Assembly (NCBI RefSeq): GCF_016863015.1
Contig: NZ_BOOB01000059.1
Span: 17,135-81,134, forward strand
Direction of reading: 5' to 3'
From: Microbispora amethystogenes
GTDB lineage: Bacteria; Actinomycetota; Actinomycetes; Streptosporangiales; Streptosporangiaceae
Length of the DNA stretch: 64,000 nt
Each line of letters begins with the position of its first letter. The first letter of the stretch is position 1. The translations under genes were made by a program, and so were the position numbers. Shown here in pieces: positions 25,670-34,731 of this stretch. A model generated the notes under the pieces. The model saw only the letters and a list, made by a program, of their open reading frames with translations. It made no database searches and was not told the origin of the DNA.

Positions 25670-26971
25670 TCAACGCACCGTCCTGTGGTTGGCCCTGAGC
25701 ACGGCGTCGATCACCTCGGCGTCCCGTTCCGGCGGCACGGTACGCAGGTCGAGCAGCAGCCGGCCTCCTTCGACCCGCCCCACCACCGGGGGCTCGCCCT
25801 GCCGCAGCGGTACGGCGAGCCGTTCCGGCAGGCTCACCGCCACGCTCGGCAGCCGCACGCCGGGTGCGCCGCCGCCGCCCACGGTCGCCTCGGCGGGCAC
25901 CGCGTCGGCGTCGAGGCCCGCCTGGCACATCGCCTTCGCCAGCGCCTCGGCCCGCTCGCGCAACATGAGGGGGTCGGTGTGCAGGGCCTGCCGTACGGGT
26001 GTCTCAGGGCCGCGCAGCGTCGCCTCCAGCGCGGCCAGCGTCAGCTTGTCCACCCGCAGCGCGCGGGCGAGCGGATGCCGCCTGAGCCGTTCGACGAGGT
26101 CGCGGCGGCCGAGCAGCAGGCCCGCCTGCGGGCCGCCGAGCAGCTTGTCGCCACTCGCGGCGACCAGGTCGGCGCCGGCCCGCAGCACGCTCGCCGCGTC
26201 GGGCTCCTCGGGCAGCAGCGGATCGCGTTCCAGCAGGCCGGAGCCGATGTCGACGACCACCGGCACGCCCAGCCCGGTCAGCTCCCCCACCTCCACGGCG
26301 CCGGTGAAGCCCTCGACCCGGAAGTTCGACGGGTGGACCTTGAGCACGAACCCCGTCTGCGGGCCGACCACCTCCCGGTAGTCGGCCAGGGTGGTGCGGT
26401 TGGTCGTGCCCACCTCACGCAGCCGCGCGCCGGTGGAGACGAGCAGGTCGGGGATGCGGAATCCGTCGCCGATCTCCACCAGCTCACCGCGGCTGATCAC
26501 GATCTCGCGTCCGGCGGCGAGCGCGGTCGCGGCGAGGACCAGGGCCGCGGCGTTGTTGTTGACCACGTGCACGTGCTCGGCGCCCGGCACGGCACGCGCG
26601 AGCGCCTCGGCCGCGCCGCGCCCGCGGCGGGCCCGCGCTCCGGTGACGAGGTCGAACTCGACGTCCGTCGCCCCCGCCGCCACCGTCACCGCCTCGACGG
26701 CGGCCGGGGACAGCGGGGCCCGGCCCAGGTTCGTGTGGAGCAGCACGCCGGTCATGTTGAGGACCGGGCGAAGGCTCGTCGCGTGTCTCGGCAGCGCCGC
26801 CAGTGCCGCCTCCGCGACGTCCTCCGGCTCGATCTCGCCCTGCCGCACCCGCTGCTGCGCTCGCACGACCGCGTCCTTGACCACCGGACGACCGAGCCGC
26901 CCGGCCGCCTCGGCCAGCCGGGGGTCCGCCAGCACGGCGTCCGTACGCGGCACCCGCCTCCGTGGATCCAC
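25670..26971 (-). CDS. selA: L-seryl-tRNA(Sec) selenium transferase SelA
   Basis: A 433-residue PLP enzyme that converts seryl-tRNA(Sec) to selenocysteinyl-tRNA(Sec) using selenophosphate. Family marks are TGVLLHTNLGRAPL, VVNNNAAALVLAATALA and the PLP-lysine segment ASGDKLLGGPQAGLLLGR. The start is GTG 26971. It precedes selB as one leftward unit and stands back to back with the IclR gene. Confidence 0.95.
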   Translation of the reverse strand: MDPRRRVPRTDAVLADPRLAEAAGRLGRPVVKDAVVRAQQRVRQGEIEPEDVAEAALAALPRHATSLRPVLNMTGVLLHTNLGRAPLSPAAVEAVTVAAGATDVEFDLVTGARARRGRGAAEALARAVPGAEHVHVVNNNAAALVLAATALAAGREIVISRGELVEIGDGFRIPDLLVSTGARLREVGTTNRTTLADYREVVGPQTGFVLKVHPSNFRVEGFTGAVEVGELTGLGVPVVVDIGSGLLERDPLLPEEPDAASVLRAGADLVAASGDKLLGGPQAGLLLGRRDLVERLRRHPLARALRVDKLTLAALEATLRGPETPVRQALHTDPLMLRERAEALAKAMCQAGLDADAVPAEATVGGGGAPGVRLPSVAVSLPERLAVPLRQGEPPVVGRVEGGRLLLDLRTVPPERDAEVIDAVLRANHRTVR

Positions 26972-27099
26972 ACCTCAACTTACTGCGCCCACCTGCGCGG
27001 GCTCCCCGGGGCCCGCCGGTCACGCTCTTCTCCCCGTACGGACGGTAACGGCGCGGTCGTCGTCGGCGAGTTCCTGATGACGTCTCAAGAGGGAGCCCT

Positions 27100-27876
27100 A
27101 TGGAAGTGCGAGGCCACGCCGGCGCCGGTCCCGGCCAGGAGACGGCGGACCGGGCCGGGGCGCCGCCCGGACGCGGCGTGCTCGAAGGGGCGTTCCACCT
27201 GCTCGACGTCCTGTCGGCGGCCGAGGGGGGAGCCGGGCTGTCCGAGCTCGCCCGCGACGCCGGCATGCCGAAGGCGACCACCTATCGGCTGCTCCGGCAG
27301 CTCGCGAGCCTCGGCGCGGTGCAGCGGCACGGGCAGCGATATCTCGTGGGCCGGCGGCTCGCCCGCCTGGGCGACGCCTGGCAGCCCGACCCGCGGCTGC
27401 AGGCCGCCGCCCGCGAACCCGTACGCCTGCTGTCCTCGCTGACCACGACGGTCACGTTCCTCACCGTGCTGGAAGACGACCGGATCAGGGTCATCACGGC
27501 CACGCGGGGAGACATCACGGAGGTGCCGCCGGTCCTGCCGGGCTCCGAACTGGCCGGGGCGACCGCCGCGGGCCGGGTGCTGCTCATGCACCGGCCGGAC
27601 GACGACGCGCCGCCGGGGTTCACGCCGGCCGAATGGCGGCGGGCCCGGACGGCCTTCCGGCGGGCCGGGTCGATCGCCGCCGATCACCAGGACGTCCTTC
27701 CCGGGATCTGCTGCGTGGCCGTACCCGTCCGGGGGCCGGACGGCGAGGTCGTCGCGTCGGTGAGCGCGCTCGCGATACGGCCGGCGGTGCCGGCCGGGCT
27801 CTCCGAACTCGTGCTGCGCGCGTCGAGGGAGATCACCCGCAACCTCGGCCGGGCCGACGCGCGGTCCGCTGAGTGA
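27100..27876 (+). CDS. IclR-family transcriptional regulator
   Basis: A 258-residue IclR regulator. The wHTH spans about residues 27-85 (GLSELARDAGMPKATTYRLLRQLASLG). The effector domain follows, with the GRVLLMHRP-like and CCVAVPVRGPDGEVVASVSAL segments. GAGGGAG precedes the ATG. It is divergent from selA across 128 bases and lies between the two halves of the selenium locus. Control of selenium or formate genes is a positional guess. Confidence 0.9.
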   Translation: MEVRGHAGAGPGQETADRAGAPPGRGVLEGAFHLLDVLSAAEGGAGLSELARDAGMPKATTYRLLRQLASLGAVQRHGQRYLVGRRLARLGDAWQPDPRLQAAAREPVRLLSSLTTTVTFLTVLEDDRIRVITATRGDITEVPPVLPGSELAGATAAGRVLLMHRPDDDAPPGFTPAEWRRARTAFRRAGSIAADHQDVLPGICCVAVPVRGPDGEVVASVSALAIRPAVPAGLSELVLRASREITRNLGRADARSAE

Positions 27877-27996
27877 ACCGCGCTGTTCCCTCCGCCGGGT
27901 CCCCCGGCCGACACTGCGTCGAGCCGGCACCACGTGCGGCCGGCCCGGTCGGGGGCCAGGGTGCGGGTGCCGGAACCAAAAGGAACATGATGTGAG

Positions 27997-28089
27997 CGGA
28001 GGTGGACGGGAATCGAACCCGCCAGGCCGAGGACCTCGGCCTCGTCGGTTTTGAAGACCGCGGGGGCCACCAGGCACCCACACACCTCC
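27997..28089 (-). tRNA. selC: tRNA-Sec, anticodon UCA
   Basis: The leftward strand folds as a tRNA of 93 bases. Acceptor arms GGAGGTG and CACCTCC pair and are followed by G. The anticodon loop CTTCAAA holds TCA. The long variable arm GAGGCCGAGGTCCTCGGCCT and the T arm GGCGGGTTCGATTCCCGTC are in place. CCA is not encoded. The UCA anticodon and the selA, selB and selD genes around it identify it as selC. Confidence 0.95.
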
Positions 28090-28182
28090 AGGCAGAAACC
28101 TAGCCGGATCAGGGTAGGGACCCGGCGGCGCCCCCACGGCGGCGGCGCGGCGTACGTGAAAGACGACCCGGACGGGGGCGGC

Positions 28183-29196
28183 ATGACCGAGACGACGGAA
28201 CGGGCCGGGTTGCGGCTGACCCAGCAGGCGCACGGCGGCGGCTGCGCCTGCAAGATTCCCCCGGGTGAGCTGGAGAGCATCGTGGCCGGGCTCGTGGCCC
28301 CGGATCCGTCGGCGTACGCGAACGAACTGGTGATCGGGCTGGACGACGGCGACGACGCGGCCGTGGTCAGGATCGAGGGGGGCAGGGCGGTCGTCGCCAC
28401 CGCCGACTTCTTCACCCCTGTCGTGGACGATCCGTACGACTGGGGGCGGATCGCGGCGACCAACGCGCTGTCCGACGTGTACGCCGTGGGCGGCGAACCG
28501 GTCGTCGCGGTGAACCTGCTGGGCTGGCCGAGGGAGACCCTGTCCATGGACCTCGCCCGGGAGGTGCTGCGCGGCGGCCTCGACGTGGCGCGGGCGGCGG
28601 GCTGTCACGTCGCGGGCGGGCACAGCGTGGACGACCCCGAGCCGAAGTACGGCATGGCGGTCACCGGCCTGGCCGACCCCGAGCGGCTGCTGCGCATCGA
28701 CGCGGGCCGGGCGGGGACTCCGATCTCCCTCACCAAACCGCTCGGCGTGGGCGTGCTCAACACCAGGCACAAGGCGACCGGCGAGGTGTTCGCGCAGGCG
28801 GTCGAGGTGATGACGACGCTCAACCGGGACGCCTCACGGGCGGCGCTGGCCGCCGGGGTCCGCTGCGCGACCGACGTGACCGGCTTCGGGCTGCTCGGTC
28901 ACCTCTACAAGCTGGCCAGGGCGAGCGGCGTCACGGCGGTGGTCGACGCGGCGGCCGTGCCCTACCTGGAGGGCGCGCGGCAGGCCGTACGCGACGGTTA
29001 TGTCAGCGGCGGCACGCGCCGCAACCTCGACTGGGTGCGCCCGCATCTCGACCCGGGCGGCCTCGGCGAGGAGGACCTGCTCCTGCTCGCCGACGCGCAG
29101 ACCTCCGGCGGCCTCCTGGTCGCGGGCGAGGTCCCCGGCGCACCGGTCGTCGGCGAACTCGTTCCCCGCGAGGCCTCCGTCCTGCGACTCACCTGA
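28183..29196 (+). CDS. selD: Selenide, water dikinase SelD
   Basis: A 337-residue selenophosphate synthase. The active site GGGCACK places Cys21, Cys23 and Lys24; the position often taken by Sec is Cys here, so the enzyme does not need its own product. Further marks are TADFFTPVVDDPYDWGRIAATNALSDVYAVGG and VTGFGLLGHL. ATG 28183 gives the usual N-terminus. It is divergent from the tRNA-Sec gene, 93 bases away. Confidence 0.95.
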   Translation: MTETTERAGLRLTQQAHGGGCACKIPPGELESIVAGLVAPDPSAYANELVIGLDDGDDAAVVRIEGGRAVVATADFFTPVVDDPYDWGRIAATNALSDVYAVGGEPVVAVNLLGWPRETLSMDLAREVLRGGLDVARAAGCHVAGGHSVDDPEPKYGMAVTGLADPERLLRIDAGRAGTPISLTKPLGVGVLNTRHKATGEVFAQAVEVMTTLNRDASRAALAAGVRCATDVTGFGLLGHLYKLARASGVTAVVDAAAVPYLEGARQAVRDGYVSGGTRRNLDWVRPHLDPGGLGEEDLLLLADAQTSGGLLVAGEVPGAPVVGELVPREASVLRLT

Positions 29197-29231
29197 CCTC
29201 CGCCGACGCCCGTGCTCTCGTGGCGACGGGT

Positions 29232-30167
29232 TCAACGGCCGGGGACGTGGGCGGGAGCGCCGGCGTCGAGGCGGTCTCGCTGGGGGACGACGGTGTATTT
29301 GGGGTCCCTGGCCGAGACGCGGCCCGCCTCCAGCACGCCGAACCGGGTGCACAGGGCGCCGGCGGTGATCGCGAGCCCGGACAGCGCCGTAAGGGTCCGG
29401 CTGCGCCCGGCGACCGTGGCCAGCAGGCCGCCGCCGAGGGTGAGCGCGCGCGAGGCCCGCATGAGTGTGCCCGCCCTGCCCTTCCGGTACGGCTCGCCGA
29501 GCATGCCCAGACGACGCTCCATCACCTCGCCGGCGACGACCTCGGTCACGGCGCCGGCGACCGCCGCGGCGCGGGCGGGTCCCGCCAGCGCTCTGGGCGT
29601 GGTCAGCATGACGGCCGCACCTGCCGAGGCGAGGGCGCTCCCGGCGAACAGGAACGGCAGTTCCCGCATCGCCTCGTGCCAGGCCGGAACCGCGGTGTCG
29701 GCCAGCAGGACGGCCGTGTAGGTGGCCATCGCGACCCCGCTCAGGCCGCTCGCGAGCGTCGCGGCGTCACCCACCACGGGCAGCACACCGGTCACCGCCG
29801 AGCCCATCGCCACCGAGGTCAGCCCTCCCTGCGCGGCGAGCGTCCAGGACCCGACGCTCATCGGCGAGCTCGGCTTGAACACCCGCAGCATGTTGAGGAA
29901 GCGCATCGGCCGGCCCAGTTCGGCCACGAGGAAGGCCGCGCCGGCGGTTCCCCCGGCGAAGGCGGCCGTCCGGGCGGCGAGTTCGAGCCGTTCGTGGCCG
30001 GTCAGGCGAGCGACGGCCGCCATCGCGGACGCCGCACCGGACATCCCGCCGAGATACAGGTACGTCGGCATGTGCGGCTCGTGCCAGATGGGCTGCTTGA
30101 CGACCGGCTGGCCGTAGTACGACCGGAACGGCGCCTCCGGCACCACCTCGCCCTGGCCTTTCGGCAT
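29232..30167 (-). CDS. nrfD: NrfD-like membrane subunit of formate dehydrogenase
   Basis: A 311-residue polytopic membrane protein of the NrfD/PsrC family. It has about eight hydrophobic segments and the LGRPMRFLNMLRVFKPSSPMSVGSW motif. Such subunits pass electrons from the iron-sulfur subunit to menaquinone. ATG 30167 is preceded by GGGGAGGG. The frame upstream of it runs into a hexamer repeat and is not coding. It is the third gene of the formate dehydrogenase unit. Confidence 0.85.
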   Translation of the reverse strand: MPKGQGEVVPEAPFRSYYGQPVVKQPIWHEPHMPTYLYLGGMSGAASAMAAVARLTGHERLELAARTAAFAGGTAGAAFLVAELGRPMRFLNMLRVFKPSSPMSVGSWTLAAQGGLTSVAMGSAVTGVLPVVGDAATLASGLSGVAMATYTAVLLADTAVPAWHEAMRELPFLFAGSALASAGAAVMLTTPRALAGPARAAAVAGAVTEVVAGEVMERRLGMLGEPYRKGRAGTLMRASRALTLGGGLLATVAGRSRTLTALSGLAITAGALCTRFGVLEAGRVSARDPKYTVVPQRDRLDAGAPAHVPGR

Positions 30168-30197
30168 CAGACCCTCCCCACCGAACCCGAAGCCACG

Positions 30198-30253
30198 GAA
30201 CCCGAACCCGAACCCGAAGCCGAAGCCGAAGCCGAAGCCGAAGCCGAAGCCAC
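30198..30253. repeat. Hexanucleotide repeat between formate dehydrogenase genes
   Basis: Nine or so units of CCGAAC/CCGAAG fill the gap between the iron-sulfur subunit and nrfD. In the mRNA they read GGCTTCGGCTTC and so on. The repeat lies 15-30 bases upstream of the nrfD ribosome site. It could change the spacing or fold of the intercistronic leader, but no function is shown. Confidence 0.7.
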
Positions 30254-30270
30254 GGAATTCACCGAAACGA

Positions 30271-31023
30271 TCACGGCTTTCTCCCGGCGAAGCACACGGC
30301 CACGCCGGCGGCGAGGGCGAGCGCGGCGCCGCCCGCCCAGCGCCACATCGCGGGCAGGTCACGGGTGGTCACCACCGGGTCCGGCGGCAGGCCGTACGTC
30401 TCCGGCTCGTCCATCAGCAGGAAGAACGCGCCCGTGCCGCCGACGCCGTTGTCCGGGCTCTCGCCGTACAGCCGGGCGTCGGTCATGCCCTCGGCGTGCA
30501 GCCGTTCGACGCGTTCCTGGGCCCGCTCCCGCAGTTCGTCCAGCGGCCCGAACTGGATGGACTTGGTCGGGCACGCCTTGGCGCAGGCCGGTTCCATGCC
30601 GCCGCGCAGCCGGTCGTAGCAGAGGGTGCACTTCCAGGCCCGGCCGTCGTCCTCCCGGCGGTCGATCACGCCGTACGGGCAGGCGGGCACGCAGTAACCG
30701 CAGCCGTTGCACACGTCCGGCTGGACGACGACGGTGTCGAACTCGGTGCGGAACAAGGCCCCGGTCGGGCAGACGTCGAGGCAGGCGGCGTGGGTGCAGT
30801 GCTTGCACACGTCCGACATCATCAGCCAGCGGCCGTCCTGCTCGACGAACGCGACGTGCCGCCAGGTGCTCGCGCCGAGCGAACCGGTGTTGTCGTAGGA
30901 GGTGGCGCGGAACACGAACCCGTCGTCGGGCACGTCGTTCCACTCCTTGCAGGCCACCTCGCACGCCTTGCAGCCGATGCAGACGGTCGTGTCGGTGAAG
31001 AAGCCCATCCGCTGCTCAGCCAT
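30271..31023 (-). CDS. fdhB: Iron-sulfur subunit of formate dehydrogenase (4Fe-4S dicluster)
   Basis: A 250-residue ferredoxin-type subunit. The clusters are bound by CIGCKACEVAC, CKHCTHAACLDVC, CNGCGYCVPAC and CTLCYDRLRGGMEPACAKAC, enough for four [4Fe-4S] clusters. A C-terminal membrane anchor (ALALAAGVAVCFAG) ends the chain. It overlaps the 3' end of the catalytic subunit gene by eight bases. It carries electrons from the molybdopterin subunit to the NrfD subunit. Confidence 0.92.
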   Translation of the reverse strand: MAEQRMGFFTDTTVCIGCKACEVACKEWNDVPDDGFVFRATSYDNTGSLGASTWRHVAFVEQDGRWLMMSDVCKHCTHAACLDVCPTGALFRTEFDTVVVQPDVCNGCGYCVPACPYGVIDRREDDGRAWKCTLCYDRLRGGMEPACAKACPTKSIQFGPLDELRERAQERVERLHAEGMTDARLYGESPDNGVGGTGAFFLLMDEPETYGLPPDPVVTTRDLPAMWRWAGGAALALAAGVAVCFAGRKP

Positions 31024-34000
31024 GGCGATACCTCTCGACCAGGTCGAGCAGCGCCCGGCCGCGCGGGCGCCGTCCCGGCAGGACGTCGCAGGTGCCGGCC
31101 TTGCTCTCCTGGATGTAGACGTTCGGGTCGAGCACGACCGACCCCAGGTCGTTGACGACGTCTCCGGTGATCACTCCGCCCCCGCCGTAGCCCCAGTGGT
31201 AGGGCATGATCACCTGGTGGACGGTCCTGCGGTTGACGCGCAGCGGCCGCACCCGCCCGGTCACCAGCACGCGTAGCTCGATCGCCGTACGGGCGGTGAC
31301 GATCGTCGCCCAGCCGCCGTTCTCCAGGCCGAGCTCCTCGGCCATCTCCCGGGACACCTCGCAGAACGCCTCGGGCTGGAGCTCCGCCAGGTACGGCAGG
31401 GGGCGGCTCATCGCGCCGGTCGTGTGGTGCTCGGTCAACCGGCTGGTCGTGTAGACGTACGGGAACCGGGGCGACAGCGCCGGGTTGTACGGATTCTCCG
31501 CCCGGTCGATGGTCCGGCGGGCCGGGTTGGACTGCTGCCCGTACAACGTGTTGCGCACCGCCGACTCGTGCGGCTCGTAGTGCGTGGGCAGGGGCCCGTC
31601 CGCCAGGCCCGACGGCACGTACAGCCAGCCCCTGCCGTCCGACTGCATGATGAACGGGTCGGTGCCGGCCAGCGCGTGCTGCGCCTTGGCCCCCTCCGGC
31701 GGCACGTAGCCGGGCGCCTTGTCCTCCTCGAAGTCCGGCACGTCGGGGCCGACCCATCTGCCCTGCTCGGCGTCCCAGTAGACGTACTTCTTCCGCTCGC
31801 TCCACGGGCGCCCGTCGGGGTCGGCCGAGGCGCGGTTGTAGAGGATGCGCCGGTTGGCCGGCCAGGCCCAGCCCCATTCGAGGGCGGCCGGGCCCTGCTC
31901 GGTGTGCGGCTTGCGCCGGGCGGCCTGGTTGACCCCGTCGGCGTACACCCCGCAGTAGATCCAGCAGCCGCAGCTCGTCGAGCCGTCCGGCTTCAGCTCG
32001 CGCAGCGACGCCAGCGGACGGCCGTCGGCGTCCGAGCCGTTGATCTCCCGCAGCACGGCCTCGGCGTCGGGCTCACGCCGCTCGCCGATCTCGGGGTAGT
32101 CCCAGGTCAGCTCCGTCACCGGGCGGTCGATCGCGTCGCCGCCGAGCCGCTGCCTGATCCGCTTGCCGAGGTGGTGGTAGAACCACAGGTCGCTGCGGCA
32201 GTCCTCCGGCGGGTCGAGCGCCTTCTCGCGCCACTGCAGCAGGCGCTGGGTGTTGGTGAAGGTGCCTTCCTTCTCCACGTGGGTCGCGGCCGGCATGAAG
32301 AAGACCTCGGTGCCGATCTCCTCGGTCCGCAGCTCCCCGGTCTCGATCTCGGGCGCGTCCTTCCAGAACGTCGCGGTCTCGACCGTCACGAGGTCGCGGA
32401 CCACCAGCCAGTCGAGGTTGGCCAGGCCGAGCCGCTGCGCCTTGCCGTTCGCCGACCCCACCGCGGGGTTCTCCCCCACGACGAAGTAGCCCTTGACCTT
32501 CCCGTCAATTTGGCCCATGACCGTCGAGTAGTGGCCGTGGTCGCCGGTGAGCCGCGGCAGGTAGTCGAAGTGGTAGTCGTTGTCCTCGGTCGCCGCGTCG
32601 CCCCACCACGCCTTGAGCAGGCTGACGACGTACGCCCGCCGGTTGCCCCACCAGCCGGTGTCGGAGCCCTCCCGCTCCAGGTAGTCGTCGAGGCCGTCGT
32701 GGCGGTGGGCGTGCGGCATCGCGATGTATCCCGGCAGCAGGTTGAACAGCGTCGGGATGTCCGTCGAGCCCTGGATGCTGGCGTGGCCGCGCAGCGCCAT
32801 GATCCCGCCGCCCGGACGGCCCATGTTGCCGAGCAGCAACTGCAGGATCGAGGCGGCCCTGATGTACTGCACGCCCACCGAGTGCTGTGTCCAGCCCACC
32901 GAGTAGACCCAGGCGGTGGTCCGCTCCCGGCCCGAGTTGGCGGTGACCGCCTCGGCCAGCTCCCGGAACCGCTCCGGCGGGATGCCGCACAGCTCCTCGA
33001 CCATCTCCGGCGTGTAGCGGGAGTAGTGCCTCTTGAGGATCTGGTACACGCAGCGCGGGTTCGTCAGCGTCGGGTCGGACGGCGGCGTGGCGCTCGCGCC
33101 CGCGCCGCGCGCGCCGTAGGAGTCGGACCCCGCCGCCTCCGCGTGGTGCCTGCCGCCCTCGGTGAGCTCCTCCTCCTCGGGCATGTCGCCCTCGTACGCC
33201 CAGGTGGACGGGTCGTACCTGCCGGTCTCCTCGTCATAGCCGGAGAACAGGCCGTCGAGGTCCTCGGTGTCGCGGAACTCCTGGTTCACCAGGGTCGCCG
33301 CGTTCGTGTACGCGAGGACGTACTCGCGGAAGTCGAGCCCGTTCGACAGCACGTGGTTGATGAGCGCGCCGAGCAGCACGATGTCGCTTCCGGCGCGGAT
33401 CGGCAGATACCGGTCCACCGACGCGCTGGTCCGGCTGAACCGCGGGTCGATGTGGAAGACCTTCGTGCCGCGCTGACGTGCCTCCATCACCCACTGGAAC
33501 CCCACCGGATGGCATTCGGCCATGTTGGAGCCCTGGATGACGATGCAGTCGGCGTTCGCGAGGTCCTGCTGGGACTGGGTCGCGCCGCCGCGCCCGAAGC
33601 TGGTCCCCAGACCGGGGACGGTGGAGGAGTGTCAAATGCGCGCCTGGTTCTCCACCTGGATCGCGCCGAGGGCGGTGTACAGCTTCTTCATCAGGTAGTT
33701 CTCTTCGTTGTCGAGCGTCGCCCCGCCCAGGCTGGCGATGCCCAGAGTCCTCCTGACCTCTTCACCCTCGTGTGTCTGCTGCCAGGTCTCGCGCCGGGTC
33801 CGCACGACCCGGTCGGCGATCATGTCCATCGCGGTCTCGAGGTCGAGCGGCTCCCACTCGGTGCCGTACGGCCTGCGGTAGAGGACCTTCGTCTGACGGC
33901 CGGGGTGGGTGACGAGCTGCTTGCTGGCCGACCCCTTCGGGCACAGCCGCCCGCGCGAGATCGGCGAGGCCGGGTCGCCCTCGATCTGGGTGACCTTCCC

Positions 34001-34189
34001 GTCCTTCACGTAGACGAGCTGGCCGCAGCCCACGGCGCAGTAGGGGCAGACGGAGCGCGCCACCGTGTCGGCGTCCTCCACCCTGGGGCGAAGGGCGTCC
34101 GTACGTGGCGAGCGCGCCGCCCGCCCCCTGGCGTCCTCTCCCTTGAGCTGCCGCATCACCGGCCATCGGGAGAGCCATCCAGCACCCAT
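31016..34189 (-). CDS. fdhA: Selenocysteine-containing formate dehydrogenase catalytic subunit
   Basis: A molybdopterin/tungstopterin formate dehydrogenase of 1057 residues, read as one frame through TGA 33632-33634, which encodes selenocysteine 186. Before it come CPYCAVGCG, GRLCPKGSASKQL and the NQARI end of the [4Fe-4S] domain. After it comes HSSTVPGLGTSFGRGG, as in other FdhA/FdnG proteins where the Mo ligand is Sec. The C-terminal half holds the VAPYHWGYGG-like cofactor cap. No Tat signal is visible at the start MGAGWLSR, so a cytoplasmic face is likely. A SECIS-shaped hairpin lies just 3' of the codon. The subunit oxidises formate or reduces CO2. Confidence 0.93.
33603..33634 (-). promoter_or_regulatory. 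UGA selenocysteine codon with SECIS-like hairpin
   Basis: On the leftward strand, TGA (33634-33632) is followed after 12 bases by a perfect six-pair stem, GTCCCC and GGGGAC, capped by the loop GGTCT. UGA-to-loop distance is 18 bases, against about 17 in E. coli fdhF, whose loop is AGGUCU. The loop sequence and spacing are what SelB needs. Confidence 0.85.
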
Positions 34190-34365
34190 GACGCCTCTAT
34201 TGCCCTAGTCACCCCAGTTTCAATCACGAAGAACTCCCAAAGGTTAAGGAGTGATCGGGTGTAGAGCGCGTACGGGGGGCATTAGGCCCTGATCCGGCAC
34301 ACTCCGGGGGCGAGTCGTGCCTACGGGAAGACCGCACGGGAAAGACCTCCACGCAGAGGACGGCG

Positions 34366-34668
34366 ATGAGCGACCAACCGCCCGAGTGGGCGAGAAACAT
34401 CGAGAAAGTGGCCGTCGAGGCGGCGCGGGAGTTCGGGGCCGCCGTCGAACGGGCCGGCCGGGCTCTCGGCCGGGCGGTCGACCAGGCGGGGCGGACCGCC
34501 AGGGCGCAGGCGGCGATGGCGGCGGCCTACCAGGCCGATCTGGAAGCCCTGGAGAAGGTGCTGCGCGCCCTGCCTCCCGAACAGGTCAGGGAGATCTCCA
34601 CGGCGGCGGCCGTGGTGGCGGCGACCGCCGACCAGGTCCTGGCCCAGACGCCGAAGGACGCCGACTGA
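34366..34668 (+). CDS. Small helical protein of unknown function
   Basis: A 100-residue protein, not recognised. It begins MSDQPPEWARNIEKVAVEA and continues as one or two long amphipathic helices rich in Ala, Arg and Glu, with LEKVLRALPPEQVREI as a break. GAGGACGG precedes the ATG. It is divergent from fdhA across 176 bases. The composition fits a cytoplasmic coiled-coil protein. Confidence 0.7.
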   Translation: MSDQPPEWARNIEKVAVEAAREFGAAVERAGRALGRAVDQAGRTARAQAAMAAAYQADLEALEKVLRALPPEQVREISTAAAVVAATADQVLAQTPKDAD

Positions 34669-34731
34669 CCCGGGGATGACCCGCCGACGTCGCCGGCGAA
34701 GCGGAGGGCGAGGGGGCCCGGCGCGCGGACG

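Noticed and set aside
23424..26381. Open frame of 985 codons rich in Ser and Arg
   Set aside because: A second shadow of the selA-selB region; composition is that of an antisense GC-rich frame.
23852..27442. Open frame of 1196 codons on the + strand across selB and selA
   Set aside because: It is antisense to two clearly recognised genes, is rich in Arg, Gly, His and Gln as GC-rich shadow frames are, and matches no family.
33632..33634. TGA as a true stop that would make fdhA a pseudogene
   Set aside because: It is at the Sec position of the family, the frame is intact after it, a SECIS-like hairpin follows, and selA, selB, selC and selD are next to it.
31424..34264. Open frame of 946 codons antisense to the formate dehydrogenase gene
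   Set aside because: The leftward strand holds the fdhA motifs; this frame has none.
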